DNA from: Pedobacter cryoconitis
GTDB lineage: Bacteria > Bacteroidota > Bacteroidia > Sphingobacteriales > Sphingobacteriaceae
Assembly (NCBI GenBank): GCA_019352875.1
Contig: JAAAFW010000015.1
Span: 1,656,888 to 1,720,887 of the forward strand
Direction of reading: 5' to 3'
Length of the DNA: 64,000 nt
In this document: one piece after another, positions 8,991-17,278 of the stretch
How positions within the stretch are numbered: position 1 is the stretch's first letter
Layout of the letters: every line of letters starts with the position of its first letter
Program-made: the position numbers and the translations under genes
Notes under the pieces: model-generated
Databases searched by the model: none
What the model was told of the DNA's origin: nothing
What the model saw: the letters and a program-made list of their open reading frames with translations, nothing else

Positions 8991-9028
8991 CCCGTTATCT
9001 TTTTTAGAAGGTAACGGGTTTTTTTTTC
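8991..9028 (+). terminator. Intrinsic terminator after the M16 peptidase gene
   Basis: A ten-pair stem (8991-9000 with 9009-9018, one G-U pair) is followed by about nine T. It starts 46 bases after the stop codon. Confidence 0.9.
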
Positions 9029-9152
9029 TTGAGTGCTCAAGGTTTTGTTCGGGTCTTGTTCGGGTCACGTTCGGGTGCGGTACTGTTCAACTAGTACCAG
9101 AACCCACAATATACCCACAGCTAACCCACACATACCCCACATAGAACCCACA
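9028..9152. repeat. 11-bp-periodic interrupted palindrome (two repeat arms around a hairpin)
   Basis: This non-coding stretch has a small palindrome at 9028-9041 (CTTGAG-TG-CTCAAG), three GTTCGGGT units at 9047, 9058 and 9069 (exactly 11 bp apart), a hairpin with stem 9079-9084 / 9093-9098 (GGTACT / AGTACC), then five (A/C)CCCACA units at 9102, 9113, 9124, 9135 and 9146 (again exactly 11 bp apart). The GGGT cores of the left arm and the ACCC cores of the right arm are mirror-placed about one centre near 9089, so the whole forms a long hairpin of 4-bp helices separated by 7-base loops. It encodes nothing I can support. From memory, similar tandem GTTCGGGT arrays occur in other Pedobacter-like genomes, but I cannot check that here. 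Confidence 0.75.
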
Positions 9153-9227
9153 AAGTAGTGTTCAATATATGCGTATCTGTATAGATTAGTATTTAAGACG
9201 AAAGCAAGACCAGCAGCATACTCCAAT

Positions 9228-9257
9228 AAAAAAGCTATACTCCTTTCGGAATATAGC
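9228..9257 (-). terminator. Intrinsic terminator after the CsbD-like gene
   Basis: On the minus strand a ten-pair stem (9248-9257 with 9234-9243, one G-U pair) closed by a GAAA tetraloop is followed by six T. It lies 24 bases past the CsbD-like stop codon. Confidence 0.88.
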
Positions 9258-9281
9258 CTGCTACGTTTAATTATATGGTAA

Positions 9282-9467
9282 TTACAGTGACTTGATCCAG
9301 TCTACCAGCTCATCGCGGCTTTTCCCGGTCTTTTGCTGTAATCTTCCATACAGTTCATCATCTTTTCCTTCTTCATATTTCAGATCGTCATCGGTTAAGT
9401 CGCCGTAAGCTTGTTTAACTTTACCTTTTAACTCGTTCCATTTTCCTTTTAATTCTAATTTGTCCAT
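9282..9467 (-). CDS. CsbD-like general stress protein
   Basis: A 61-residue, very hydrophilic protein: [19 protein letters not shown], then [15 protein letters not shown] and a C-terminal helical DELVDWIKS. This is the CsbD family (PF05532), small helical proteins induced by general stress in many bacteria but without a known biochemical activity. The gene is monocistronic, with its own terminator at 9228-9257, and is divergent from the thioredoxin-fold lipoprotein gene. The spacer holds two palindromes that could be regulatory. Confidence 0.93.
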   Translation of the reverse strand: MDKLELKGKWNELKGKVKQAYGDLTDDDLKYEEGKDDELYGRLQQKTGKSRDELVDWIKSL

Positions 9468-9543
9468 GGTATTTGTTTTTTGTTTCTAAATTGAACTGAT
9501 AAAAGAACAACGCTAATTAAAAAAAGTTTGGAGTGTTACCTTT

Positions 9544-9592
9544 CGAATTATTAATTCGTCTATAATCTAGATGGACAGCTATTAATATAGCT
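9544..9592. promoter_or_regulatory. Palindromes between the divergent CsbD-like and lipoprotein genes
   Basis: A perfect 7-1-7 inverted repeat (CGAATTA-T-TAATTCG, 9544-9558) and a second one, AGCTAT-TAAT-ATAGCT (9577-9592), stand in the 155- to 167-base spacer. They are candidate operators or transcript hairpins; function is inference. Confidence 0.35.
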
Positions 9593-9634
9593 CCGGATAA
9601 ATTACTGCTAACGATAAATCAAATGAATATGCCG

Positions 9635-10336
9635 ATGAAAAAAATTTACTGGTGCTTTTTATTGCTGCCCCTGATGTTATGTGCTTCCTGCACGATGATG
9701 GTGAAGACAATTGCCAAATCTGCTGCGAAGAATTATGATGACCATGTTGATCTTCAGATTAACCAGCTGAAACTCGTGGATACCCTGGGAAAAACAGCTT
9801 CCTTTGAACAACTGTATGCTGGAAAAACAGTGTATCTCTATCTCTGGAAATCTCCTATTCTTCTCCCTCCTGACGACAAGGATCCCCTTTATAAAGGATT
9901 AAAAGACCGCTTTACAAAATACGACGATGTTGTTTTTATCAATCTTTATACCGGAAGTAAAGAAGAGGACTGGAAGCTTATCCACGGATTACAGCAAAAA
10001 AATGTGAAAGCTTTTCATTTAGCAGAAGACCCAGCCAATACAGCATTTCGTGAGTTATACGGTATCTCTACTTCACCACAAATTGTGAGTAAAGACGGAC
10101 ATATCCTGGGTTTCAAAGGTCCCTTACCATCTGATAAACTTGTCGTTGACTATGCCTTATATCAGGCGAGAAATGGAATGAATGCAACTGCCTCGACTAA
10201 GATTTTGATTAAAGGAGTTAATAAAGAAGAGCGTCTGAGTACTGATGAGCTGAAGAGTTGGTATAGTGCTCATTTCGGGAAAGACCCTAATGAAAAGATC
10301 AATGCCAGCATTTCTAATAAAGGTGCTGATAATTAA
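9635..10336 (+). CDS. Thioredoxin-fold lipoprotein lacking a CXXC active site
   Basis: A 233-residue product if started at the ATG at 9635 (an in-frame ATG at 9623 adds four residues). MKKIYWCFLLLPLMLCASC is a signal peptide ending in a lipoprotein-like Cys. The mature part reads like a TlpA/AhpC-type domain: a KTVYLYLWKSP strand where such proteins normally carry WCxxC, then VVFINLYTGSKEEDWK, AFRELYGISTSPQIVSKDG with the conserved cis-Pro position, and HILGF. Since the two redox cysteines are replaced (WKSPI), it is unlikely to be an oxidoreductase. It ends at a shared terminator with acs. Role unknown. Confidence 0.75.
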   Translation: MKKIYWCFLLLPLMLCASCTMMVKTIAKSAAKNYDDHVDLQINQLKLVDTLGKTASFEQLYAGKTVYLYLWKSPILLPPDDKDPLYKGLKDRFTKYDDVVFINLYTGSKEEDWKLIHGLQQKNVKAFHLAEDPANTAFRELYGISTSPQIVSKDGHILGFKGPLPSDKLVVDYALYQARNGMNATASTKILIKGVNKEERLSTDELKSWYSAHFGKDPNEKINASISNKGADN

Positions 10337-10377
10337 AAAAAGGCCCTTTCTGCAATTGCAGAAAGGGCCTTTTTTTA
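10335..10377. terminator. Two-way terminator between convergent lipoprotein gene and acs
   Basis: A 30-base perfect palindrome (10341-10370) is flanked by A residues on the left and T residues on the right, so it can stop transcripts from both converging genes. Confidence 0.93.
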
Positions 10378-10385
10378 TTGTGTAA

Positions 10386-12281
10386 TTATTGACTTTTCGC
10401 TTTCTCAATGATTTCATCGACTACTGCAGGATCCTGCAGCGTACTGGTATCTCCCAGGTTAGTATAGTCGCCTTCTGCAATTTTCCGAAGGATCCTTCTC
10501 ATAATTTTACCGGATCTGGTTTTAGGAAGGCCTGGTACAAAAAGAATCTTATCTGGTTTAGCTATCGCTCCGATAACCCGGGTTACTGTCTGGAGAATAT
10601 CTTTCTTACTCAGCTCTCCTTCAGTATGCAGGTTCGGGTAAATGACAAATGCATAAATGCCCTGGCCTTTTACCTCATGGGGGAAGCCTACAACTGCGCT
10701 TTCCACAACGCCGGCATGCATATTAATGGCATTTTCTACTTCTGCAGTTCCGATTCGGTGCCCGGAAACATTAATTACATCGTCTACGCGGCCTGTAATT
10801 TTATAATAACCATCTTCATCACGCATACAGCCGTCACCTGTAAAATACAGATCCGGATAAGTAGAGAAATAGGTTTGTTTACAACGTTCGTGATCTCCAT
10901 AGGTTGTACGGAGCATTCCCGGCCAAGGAAATTTAATACATAAATTTCCACTTACGCCATTTCCTTCGATAACAGCTCCGTTCTCATCTACGAGCACTGG
11001 TTGTACGCCTGGTAATGGTAAGGTTGCACAAGCCGGCTTTAAAGGAGTGACGAACGCAATTGGAGAGATCATCAGCCCGCCTGTTTCAGTCTGCCACCAG
11101 GTATCTACAATCGGGCAATTACCATGGCCAACTTCTTCATCGAACCAATGCCATGCCTCTTCATTGATAGGCTCTCCTACTGATCCCAGCACACGCAGAC
11201 TGCTCAGATCTGCACCTTCTACCGGCTCTTTACCAAAACTCATTAGTGAGCGGATCGCAGTAGGCGCGGTGTACAGTATATTAACTTTGTGCTTGTCCAC
11301 TACTTCCCAGAGACGGGACGGTGTCGGATAGGTAGGTACACCTTCAAACATTAAAGTTGTTGCTCCTTGTGAAAGCGGACCGTAAACTATATAAGAATGA
11401 CCGGTAATCCAGCCGATATCTGCTGTACAGAAAAAAACTTCATCCGGCTGATAATTAAATGCATTGCTAAAGGTATAACCTGCATATACCATATACCCGC
11501 CAACGGTATGTACAACGCCTTTCGGCTTACCGGTAGAACCAGATGTATACAAGATAAATAACATATCTTCTGCATCCATTTCTTCTGCAGGACAGTGTGT
11601 ATCTACCAGTTTTATTTCGTCTTCGAACCACAGGTCTCTGCCTTTCAGCATGGAAACCGGCGTACGTGTATGCGTCAAAACAATAACTTTTTCTACTGTT
11701 GGACAAGCGATCAATGCATCATCAATTACTTCTTTGAGCTGAATCTGCTTTGCTCCGCGAAAAGATCCGTCGGCGGTAATTACCAGTCTGCAGGCAGAAT
11801 CATTAATCCGGTCTGCAATAGATTTGGCAGAAAAACCACCGAAAATTACTGAATGCACAGCCCCGATCCTCGCACAGGCCAAAACGGCTACAGCAAGCTC
11901 AGGCACCATTGGCATATAAATGCAGATCCGGTCTCCTTTTTTAACACCATTTTTCTTTAGCACATTCGCAAACCTGCAAACCTGTTCATGCAGAATACGG
12001 TAAGTTAGCGTTACACTTGGTTTTTCCGGATCATTCGATTCCCAGATTATCGCTGGTTTATCTCCGTTCTTCTCCAGGTGTCTGTCCAGACAATTTTCTG
12101 TAATATTTAGTTTAGCACCTTCAAACCATTTGATTTTAGGTTCGCTAAAGTTCCAGGACAATACATTGTCCCATTTCTTTTTCCACAGGAAGTTGTCGGC
12201 TATGTCCGCCCAGAACTGTTCAGGCTGCTCAACACTGCGCCTGTAGGTTTCTTCGTATTCGGCTATAGATTTAATTTGCAT
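10386..12281 (-). CDS. acs: Acetyl-CoA synthetase (acetate-CoA ligase)
   Basis: A 631-residue ANL-superfamily enzyme forming acetyl-CoA from acetate, ATP and CoA through an acetyl-adenylate. Visible are the N-terminal ACAS segment ending in NITENCLDRHLEKNGDKPAI, the P-loop-like LYTSGSTGKPKGVVHT, VDTWWQTETGG, DLYFTGDGCMRDEDGYYKITGRVDDVINVSGHR in pieces typical of the family, and the C-terminal PKTRSGKIMRR that carries the catalytic and acetylation-prone Lys. Length is slightly short of the usual 650 but all domains are present. It is monocistronic and ends at the shared terminator. Confidence 0.97.
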   Translation of the reverse strand: MQIKSIAEYEETYRRSVEQPEQFWADIADNFLWKKKWDNVLSWNFSEPKIKWFEGAKLNITENCLDRHLEKNGDKPAIIWESNDPEKPSVTLTYRILHEQVCRFANVLKKNGVKKGDRICIYMPMVPELAVAVLACARIGAVHSVIFGGFSAKSIADRINDSACRLVITADGSFRGAKQIQLKEVIDDALIACPTVEKVIVLTHTRTPVSMLKGRDLWFEDEIKLVDTHCPAEEMDAEDMLFILYTSGSTGKPKGVVHTVGGYMVYAGYTFSNAFNYQPDEVFFCTADIGWITGHSYIVYGPLSQGATTLMFEGVPTYPTPSRLWEVVDKHKVNILYTAPTAIRSLMSFGKEPVEGADLSSLRVLGSVGEPINEEAWHWFDEEVGHGNCPIVDTWWQTETGGLMISPIAFVTPLKPACATLPLPGVQPVLVDENGAVIEGNGVSGNLCIKFPWPGMLRTTYGDHERCKQTYFSTYPDLYFTGDGCMRDEDGYYKITGRVDDVINVSGHRIGTAEVENAINMHAGVVESAVVGFPHEVKGQGIYAFVIYPNLHTEGELSKKDILQTVTRVIGAIAKPDKILFVPGLPKTRSGKIMRRILRKIAEGDYTNLGDTSTLQDPAVVDEIIEKAKSQ

Positions 12282-12594
12282 AATTTGGTTAGGGTGTAAA
12301 TTGGCTGATTTAATAGGTGTAAGGTAACAAATTCCATATTAATTATCCACATTCGCCTGAATATTACCGCTCTGTGATGTCCTCAGGGCCACTTTGTAAA
12401 ATTGCCCTCTCTCATGAACCAAAGACGTTCGCTTTATGACGTAATTTTTATAGCTTTGCAGTTCGAGAGAAAGACTGATTACTACTATTTTGAAAAATAA
12501 TAACATGTAGTATTGATCGTTACAAATATTTTAGTGATATTTGCACACTCTTAAAAAATTAAGCGAAGAACAATTAACAATATATATTAAAGGC
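12282..12594. promoter_or_regulatory. Intergenic control region between acs and rpmB
   Basis: No gene seen. For rpmB the best promoter is TTG at 12513-12515, 20 bases, then GATATTTG at 12536-12543 (one mismatch to TAnnTTTG), giving a leader of about 45 bases. A second exact -7 match, TAGCTTTG, is at 12451-12458. An inverted repeat AGGGC / GCCCT occurs at 12385-12389 and 12404-12408. The frame upstream of rpmB is open back to a TTG at 12541, but that overlaps the promoter. Confidence 0.45.
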
Positions 12595-12828
12595 ATGTCT
12601 AGAGTTTGTGATTTAACCGGAAAAAAGGCTATGAGTGGTTTTAATGTTTCTCACTCAAACGTTAAAACTAAACGTAAGTTTTATCCCAACTTACAACTTC
12701 AGAAATTTTATATTCCTGATGAAGACCGTTGGATAACACTGAAAGTTTCTACTTCAGCTATCAAAACCATCAATAAAATTGGTATTACTGAAGCGATCAA
12801 TCGTTTCGTAAAAAAAGGATTTTTGTAA
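12595..12828 (+). CDS. rpmB: 50S ribosomal protein L28
   Basis: A 77-residue ribosomal protein: [21 protein letters not shown], then [11 protein letters not shown] and a C-terminal [14 protein letters not shown] typical of Bacteroidota bL28. The start is set by homology; an upstream in-frame TTG at 12541 would add 18 residues not found in the family. It heads a cluster with rpmG, the DUF4295 gene and ftsY, a standard order in Bacteroidota. Confidence 0.97.
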   Translation: MSRVCDLTGKKAMSGFNVSHSNVKTKRKFYPNLQLQKFYIPDEDRWITLKVSTSAIKTINKIGITEAINRFVKKGFL

Positions 12829-12867
12829 AAACATTGTTGATGTGAATCAACTAAATTATTAATAGAA

Positions 12868-13050
12868 ATGGCAAAAAAAGGTAACAGAGTACAAGTTATT
12901 CTAGAATGTACAGAGCATAAAACTAGCGGCATGCCTGGTATGTCTAGATATATCTCTACAAAAAACCGTAAAAACACTACTGAGCGTTTAGAATTGAAAA
13001 AATTCAATCCAGTGTTGAAGAAAGTAACTGTACATAAAGAAATTAAGTAA
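12868..13050 (+). CDS. rpmG: 50S ribosomal protein L33
   Basis: A 60-residue bL33: [42 protein letters not shown], ending VHKEIK. Only one Cys remains (in LECTEH), so this is the zinc-free (C-minus) type. It lies 39 bases after rpmB and 25 bases before the DUF4295 gene. Confidence 0.97.
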   Translation: MAKKGNRVQVILECTEHKTSGMPGMSRYISTKNRKNTTERLELKKFNPVLKKVTVHKEIK

Positions 13051-13075
13051 TACATACCAATAATCTATTTAGATC

Positions 13076-13237
13076 ATGGCAAAAAAGGTAGTTGCAACCC
13101 TTAAGACGGGTAAAGGAAAAGAATATTCAAAAGTTATCACAATGACTAAATCACCAAAAACTGGTGCATATTCTTTCAGTGAAGTTATCGTGCATAACGA
13201 TCATGTTAAAGATGCTATTGCTGGAACAGGCAAGTAA
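13076..13237 (+). CDS. DUF4295 small protein, probable Bacteroidota-specific ribosomal protein
   Basis: A 53-residue, Lys-rich basic protein starting MAKKVVATLKTGKGKEYSK and ending KDAIAGTGK. It is recognised as the DUF4295 family, found next to rpmG in Bacteroidota. To my recollection, ribosome structures from Flavobacterium assigned this family as a clade-specific large-subunit protein (bL38); I could not check that here. Position in a ribosomal protein cluster and the MAKK start fit a ribosomal role. A terminator follows 23 bases after its stop. Confidence 0.88.
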   Translation: MAKKVVATLKTGKGKEYSKVITMTKSPKTGAYSFSEVIVHNDHVKDAIAGTGK

Positions 13238-13259
13238 TTTTAATATTTAATCATATTAA

Positions 13260-13294
13260 AGCCGTCCCTTCATTATTGGGGAGGGCTTTTTTTG
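13260..13294 (+). terminator. Intrinsic terminator after the small ribosomal protein genes
   Basis: A nine-position stem with one mismatch (13260-13268 with 13279-13287) is followed by about eight T, separating the ribosomal genes from ftsY. Confidence 0.85.
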
Positions 13295-13310
13295 TTTCAT
13301 CTACATTTAT

Positions 13311-14273
13311 ATGGGATTATTTGATTTTTTCAAGAAAAAGGAAACTGCACCTGAAGCTCAGGAAGCCCTGAGTAAAGGTTTAGAAAAAACTAAAGAAGGA
13401 TTCCTGAGTAAACTCACCAAAGCAGTCGCCGGAAAATCGACTGTAGATGATGATGTACTGGATAACCTGGAAGAAGTCCTGGTTACTTCTGATGTTGGTG
13501 TTTCTACCACGCTTAAAATAATTGAGCGTATCGAACAGCGTGTAGCACGGGATAAATACCTGTCTACTTCTGAGCTGAGCCATTTACTGAGAGATGAAAT
13601 TCAACTCTTATTAGCTGAAAACAATAGTAACGATTTTCGCAAATTCGAATACGGTGACCACAAGCCTTATGTGATTATGGTCGTTGGCGTAAACGGTGTG
13701 GGTAAAACTACCACAATCGGTAAACTGGCCCATAAACTGAAAGCCGAAGGGCTTAAAGTTGTTCTGGGTGCTGCAGATACTTTCCGTGCCGCAGCTGTGG
13801 AACAGATTAAATTATGGGGTCAACGTATAGACGTCAGAGTGGTTGCACAGGCGATGGGTTCAGATCCTGCCTCTGTTGCTTTTGATACCATTCAATCTGC
13901 TGTTGCCAATGGTGAAGATGTCGTAATCATAGATACTGCCGGCCGTTTGCATAATAAGATCGGCCTGATGAATGAATTAGGCAAGATCAAAAAAGTAATG
14001 GAAAAGGTAATTCCGGGTGCACCGCATGAAATATTGCTTGTACTGGATGGCTCAACCGGTCAGAATGCATTCGAACAATGCAAGCAATTCACTGAAGCAA
14101 CTGATGTAAATGCATTAGCCATCACTAAACTGGATGGTACTGCCAAAGGTGGTGTGGTTATCGGAATTTCAGATCAGTTTAAAATCCCCGTTAAATATAT
14201 TGGCGTGGGTGAGGGTGTAAATGACCTTCAGTTATTTGACAAAAAAGCTTTTGTAGACGGTCTTTTTAAATAG
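13311..14273 (+). CDS. ftsY: Signal recognition particle receptor FtsY
   Basis: A 320-residue SRP GTPase. It has a short N-terminal amphipathic stretch (MGLFDFFKKKE), the helical N domain, and the NG GTPase domain with GVNGVGKTTTIGKL (P-loop), GAADTFRAAAVEQ, DTAGRLHNK, and TKLDGTAKGG. The long acidic N-terminal A domain of the enteric protein is absent, as usual in Bacteroidota. The family docks ribosome-SRP complexes at the membrane translocon. It sits only 17 bases past the terminator, so its promoter must overlap that hairpin or it depends on read-through. rimO follows 29 bases later. Confidence 0.97.
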   Translation: MGLFDFFKKKETAPEAQEALSKGLEKTKEGFLSKLTKAVAGKSTVDDDVLDNLEEVLVTSDVGVSTTLKIIERIEQRVARDKYLSTSELSHLLRDEIQLLLAENNSNDFRKFEYGDHKPYVIMVVGVNGVGKTTTIGKLAHKLKAEGLKVVLGAADTFRAAAVEQIKLWGQRIDVRVVAQAMGSDPASVAFDTIQSAVANGEDVVIIDTAGRLHNKIGLMNELGKIKKVMEKVIPGAPHEILLVLDGSTGQNAFEQCKQFTEATDVNALAITKLDGTAKGGVVIGISDQFKIPVKYIGVGEGVNDLQLFDKKAFVDGLFK

Positions 14274-14302
14274 ACTCCGGAAAAGCATAGATATAAAATA
14301 TA

Positions 14303-15637
14303 ATGAATACCAAAACAACTTCCAGGATCATCCCCCTGAAAAAACCTAAGATTAACGTAATTACACTGGGTTGTTCCAAAAACATTTACGATTCTGAAGT
14401 ACTGATGGGTCAACTGAAAGGAAATAACCTGGATGTAGTCCATGAAGCCTCCACTATGGGCAAAGATGATATCGTAGTCATTAACACCTGCGGCTTTATC
14501 GACAATGCAAAACAGGAATCAATTGATACAATACTGCAGTACAGCCAGTTGAAAGAAGCTGGAAAGCTAAGTAAGGTTATTGTAACAGGATGTCTTTCTG
14601 AACGTTATAAACCAGAGCTGGAATCTGAAATCACTAATGTTGATGCTTTTTTCGGTACTAATGACCTGCAAAACATTCTGCATTCATTAGGTGCAAATTA
14701 TAAGCATGAATTAATTGGTGAGCGTTTACTGACTACACCTTCACACTTTGCCTATTTCAAAATTGCAGAAGGCTGTAACCGTCCCTGCTCTTTCTGTGCA
14801 ATTCCACTGATGCGTGGTAAACATGTTTCTACGGAAATAGAAGCCTTGGTTAAGGAAGCTAAAATCCTTGCTGCCAATGGAACAAAAGAACTCATTCTTA
14901 TCGCCCAGGATCTGACCTATTACGGTCTTGACATCTATGGTAAAAGAAACCTCGACGAATTGTTAAGAAGACTTTCTGATATCAATGGTATCGAATGGAT
15001 CAGATTGCAATACGCTTACCCTTCTGGTTTTCCAATGGAAATTCTGGATGTGATGAATGAAAGGGAGAATATCTGTAATTACCTGGATATGCCTTTACAG
15101 CATATTACTGATCCGATGCTGAAATCAATGAGACGTGGTATCACTAAACAAAAAACTATTGATATCGTAAACCAAATCCGTGATAAGGTACCTAATATTG
15201 CTATGCGTACTACATTAATCTGTGGCTACCCTGGCGAAACAGAACAGGATTTTGAAGAAATGCTGCGCTGGGTGGAAGATACACGTTTTGACAGATTAGG
15301 CTGCTTCACTTATTCACACGAGGAAAAAACTCACGCACACCAGCTGGTGGATGATGTACCTGATGAAGTGAAACAGGAACGTGTAGATGCCATCATGGAA
15401 TTACAACAAGGTATATCTTATGAAATTAACCAGGATAAAATTGGTCAGACATTCAAAGTTCTGGTAGACCGCAAAGAAGGAGATTTCTTTATCGGACGTA
15501 CAGAATTTGATTCACCTGAAGTGGATAATGAGGTCCTGATCGATGCTAAAACTGGTTATGCGGCCATCGGAAGCTTCGTTAATGTAGCTATCGACCGTGC
15601 TGAGGATTTCGATCTCTATGGACAAATTGTCAAATAA
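14303..15637 (+). CDS. rimO: Ribosomal protein S12 methylthiotransferase RimO
   Basis: A 444-residue radical-SAM methylthiotransferase that modifies an Asp of ribosomal protein S12. The three N-terminal cluster cysteines are in TLGCSKN, NTCGFID and VTGCLSE. The radical-SAM cluster is CNRPCSFC (CX3CX2C). A C-terminal TRAM-like RNA-binding domain ends the protein (GQTFKVLVDRKEGDFFIGRT, then SFVNVAIDRAEDFDLYG). MiaB is the main alternative but SKN at the first Cys and the length favour RimO. It lies in a run with ftsY upstream and bshC downstream. Confidence 0.95.
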   Translation: MNTKTTSRIIPLKKPKINVITLGCSKNIYDSEVLMGQLKGNNLDVVHEASTMGKDDIVVINTCGFIDNAKQESIDTILQYSQLKEAGKLSKVIVTGCLSERYKPELESEITNVDAFFGTNDLQNILHSLGANYKHELIGERLLTTPSHFAYFKIAEGCNRPCSFCAIPLMRGKHVSTEIEALVKEAKILAANGTKELILIAQDLTYYGLDIYGKRNLDELLRRLSDINGIEWIRLQYAYPSGFPMEILDVMNERENICNYLDMPLQHITDPMLKSMRRGITKQKTIDIVNQIRDKVPNIAMRTTLICGYPGETEQDFEEMLRWVEDTRFDRLGCFTYSHEEKTHAHQLVDDVPDEVKQERVDAIMELQQGISYEINQDKIGQTFKVLVDRKEGDFFIGRTEFDSPEVDNEVLIDAKTGYAAIGSFVNVAIDRAEDFDLYGQIVK

Positions 15638-15683
15638 ATGATGCAGGTAGAGAATTGCGGATTATTAACTTAATTTAGTGCCA

Positions 15684-17270
15684 ATGCAGGCCAAGTACAT
15701 CTCTTACCAACAAACAAATTCATTTTCAGGTATCGTTTTGGATTACCTGAATGAAGATCAGAAACTGGAGTCCTTTTATCGGTACACTCCTACTATTGCC
15801 GGCTTTGAAAAAGCCATTGCGGAACGGAAATTTTCCGGTGACCGGGATCTTCTCGTTCGCTGCCTGCAGGAACAATATAAGGCAATTAATCCTGGAGCTG
15901 AAACGCTCCATCAAATAGAATTACTAGCTGATGACCGGACGTTTACCATAACAACCGGTCATCAGCTTAATATATTTACAGGCCCTCTTTATTTTATTTA
16001 TAAAATTGTCACAGCTATCAATCTGGCTGCTGAACTGCAACAGCATTTTCCGGATTACCGGTTTGTACCGGTTTACTGGATGGCTACTGAAGACCATGAT
16101 TTTGAAGAGATCAACCACCTTAGCCTGGAGGACAAAAAATTAAGATGGGACACTGTAGCAGCCGGAGCTACGGGAAGGCTTGATACAAGCAGCCTTGCAG
16201 AGACTTTACTAGCCTATAAAGGTTACCTGGGGATCAGTGAAAATGGCATTGAGTTGGCCGAATTTGCAGAACAGGCGTACAGCGGTTCCCAATCACTTTC
16301 TGCAGCAACCCGTAAACTTGTACATGCTTTATTCGGAAAAAAAGGACTGATATGTGTAGATGCAGACGACAGCCGTTTAAAGGCACAGTTTGCTTCTGTA
16401 GTTTACCAAGATATTACCGGAGAACACAGTTTTAAAAACATAAGCCAGAGCAATGCCGGGCTGGAAGATCTGGGATACAAACCACAGGTTAATCCAAGGG
16501 AGATAAATTTCTTCTACATGGATGATAAACTGCGTGAACGGATCGTTTTTGAAAACGGACAGTACCAGGTAATGCATACCGACATCAGTTTTACAAATGA
16601 AAGTCTGCTGACCGAAATACAATCTCACCCGGAGAAGTTTAGCCCGAATGTCGTAATGCGCCCACTTTATCAGGAAATAATCCTGCCTAATCTGGCTTAT
16701 ATCGGCGGTGGAGCTGAAGTGACTTACTGGCTACAGCTCAAATCTAATTTTGACTTTTACCAGGTGCCTTTCCCGGTACTTGTACTGAGAAACTCGGCCT
16801 TGGTTATAGATAGCCGTGCGGCAAGAAAAATGCATATTCTGGGAATTGACCAAATCAGTCTATTCCTGGATAATGAACAAATCAAAAACCAGTGGGTTAG
16901 AACTAATGTGGGTGATTCTCTACGTTTGGATGACGAGCAACGTGCTATACGTGCAGTTTTCGATCAGATTAAACTCAATGCATATAAAATAGACAAAACG
17001 CTTTCAATGTCCGCTGATGGCGCGAAAACCAAAGCGCTGAAACTGGTCACTAATCTCGAAAAGAAAATGCTGCGTGCCGAAAAACGCAGGCATAACACTT
17101 CTCTGCTCCAAATCGACAAATTAAAGAACGAATTATTTCCCTCTGGCGTACTACAGGAAAGGGTATTAAATATCGCGCCTATGTATATCAGCTATGGTGA
17201 TGATTTTATCAATAGTCTTTGCGCCACCTTCAAACCACTCGATAAACAATTCACGATCCTATACGAATAA
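15684..17270 (+). CDS. bshC: Bacillithiol biosynthesis cysteine-adding enzyme BshC
   Basis: A 528-residue product from the ATG at 15684; a GTG two codons earlier (15678) is the alternative. BshC adds Cys to glucosaminyl-malate in the last step of bacillithiol synthesis. Family features seen: the Rossmann-like start with TTGHQLNIFTGPLYFIYKI, YWMATEDHDFEEINH, MRPLYQEIILPNLAYIGGGAEVTYWLQLK, and a C-terminal Lys/Arg-rich coiled coil (TNLEKKMLRAEKRRHN). The organism should therefore use bacillithiol as a low-molecular-weight thiol; bshA and bshB are not in the window. The Ldh-family gene starts only 8 bases after its stop. Confidence 0.95.
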   Translation: MQAKYISYQQTNSFSGIVLDYLNEDQKLESFYRYTPTIAGFEKAIAERKFSGDRDLLVRCLQEQYKAINPGAETLHQIELLADDRTFTITTGHQLNIFTGPLYFIYKIVTAINLAAELQQHFPDYRFVPVYWMATEDHDFEEINHLSLEDKKLRWDTVAAGATGRLDTSSLAETLLAYKGYLGISENGIELAEFAEQAYSGSQSLSAATRKLVHALFGKKGLICVDADDSRLKAQFASVVYQDITGEHSFKNISQSNAGLEDLGYKPQVNPREINFFYMDDKLRERIVFENGQYQVMHTDISFTNESLLTEIQSHPEKFSPNVVMRPLYQEIILPNLAYIGGGAEVTYWLQLKSNFDFYQVPFPVLVLRNSALVIDSRAARKMHILGIDQISLFLDNEQIKNQWVRTNVGDSLRLDDEQRAIRAVFDQIKLNAYKIDKTLSMSADGAKTKALKLVTNLEKKMLRAEKRRHNTSLLQIDKLKNELFPSGVLQERVLNIAPMYISYGDDFINSLCATFKPLDKQFTILYE

Positions 17271-17278
17271 TTCAAAAT

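Noticed and set aside
10389-10943. Long plus-strand ORF (184 codons) inside acs
   Set aside because: Antisense shadow of a well-conserved gene, with no recognisable protein features.
12343-12351. TTATCCACA, a perfect DnaA box between acs and rpmB
   Set aside because: Single copy with no A/T-rich unwinding region or clustered boxes and no dnaA or dnaN nearby, so an origin cannot be claimed.
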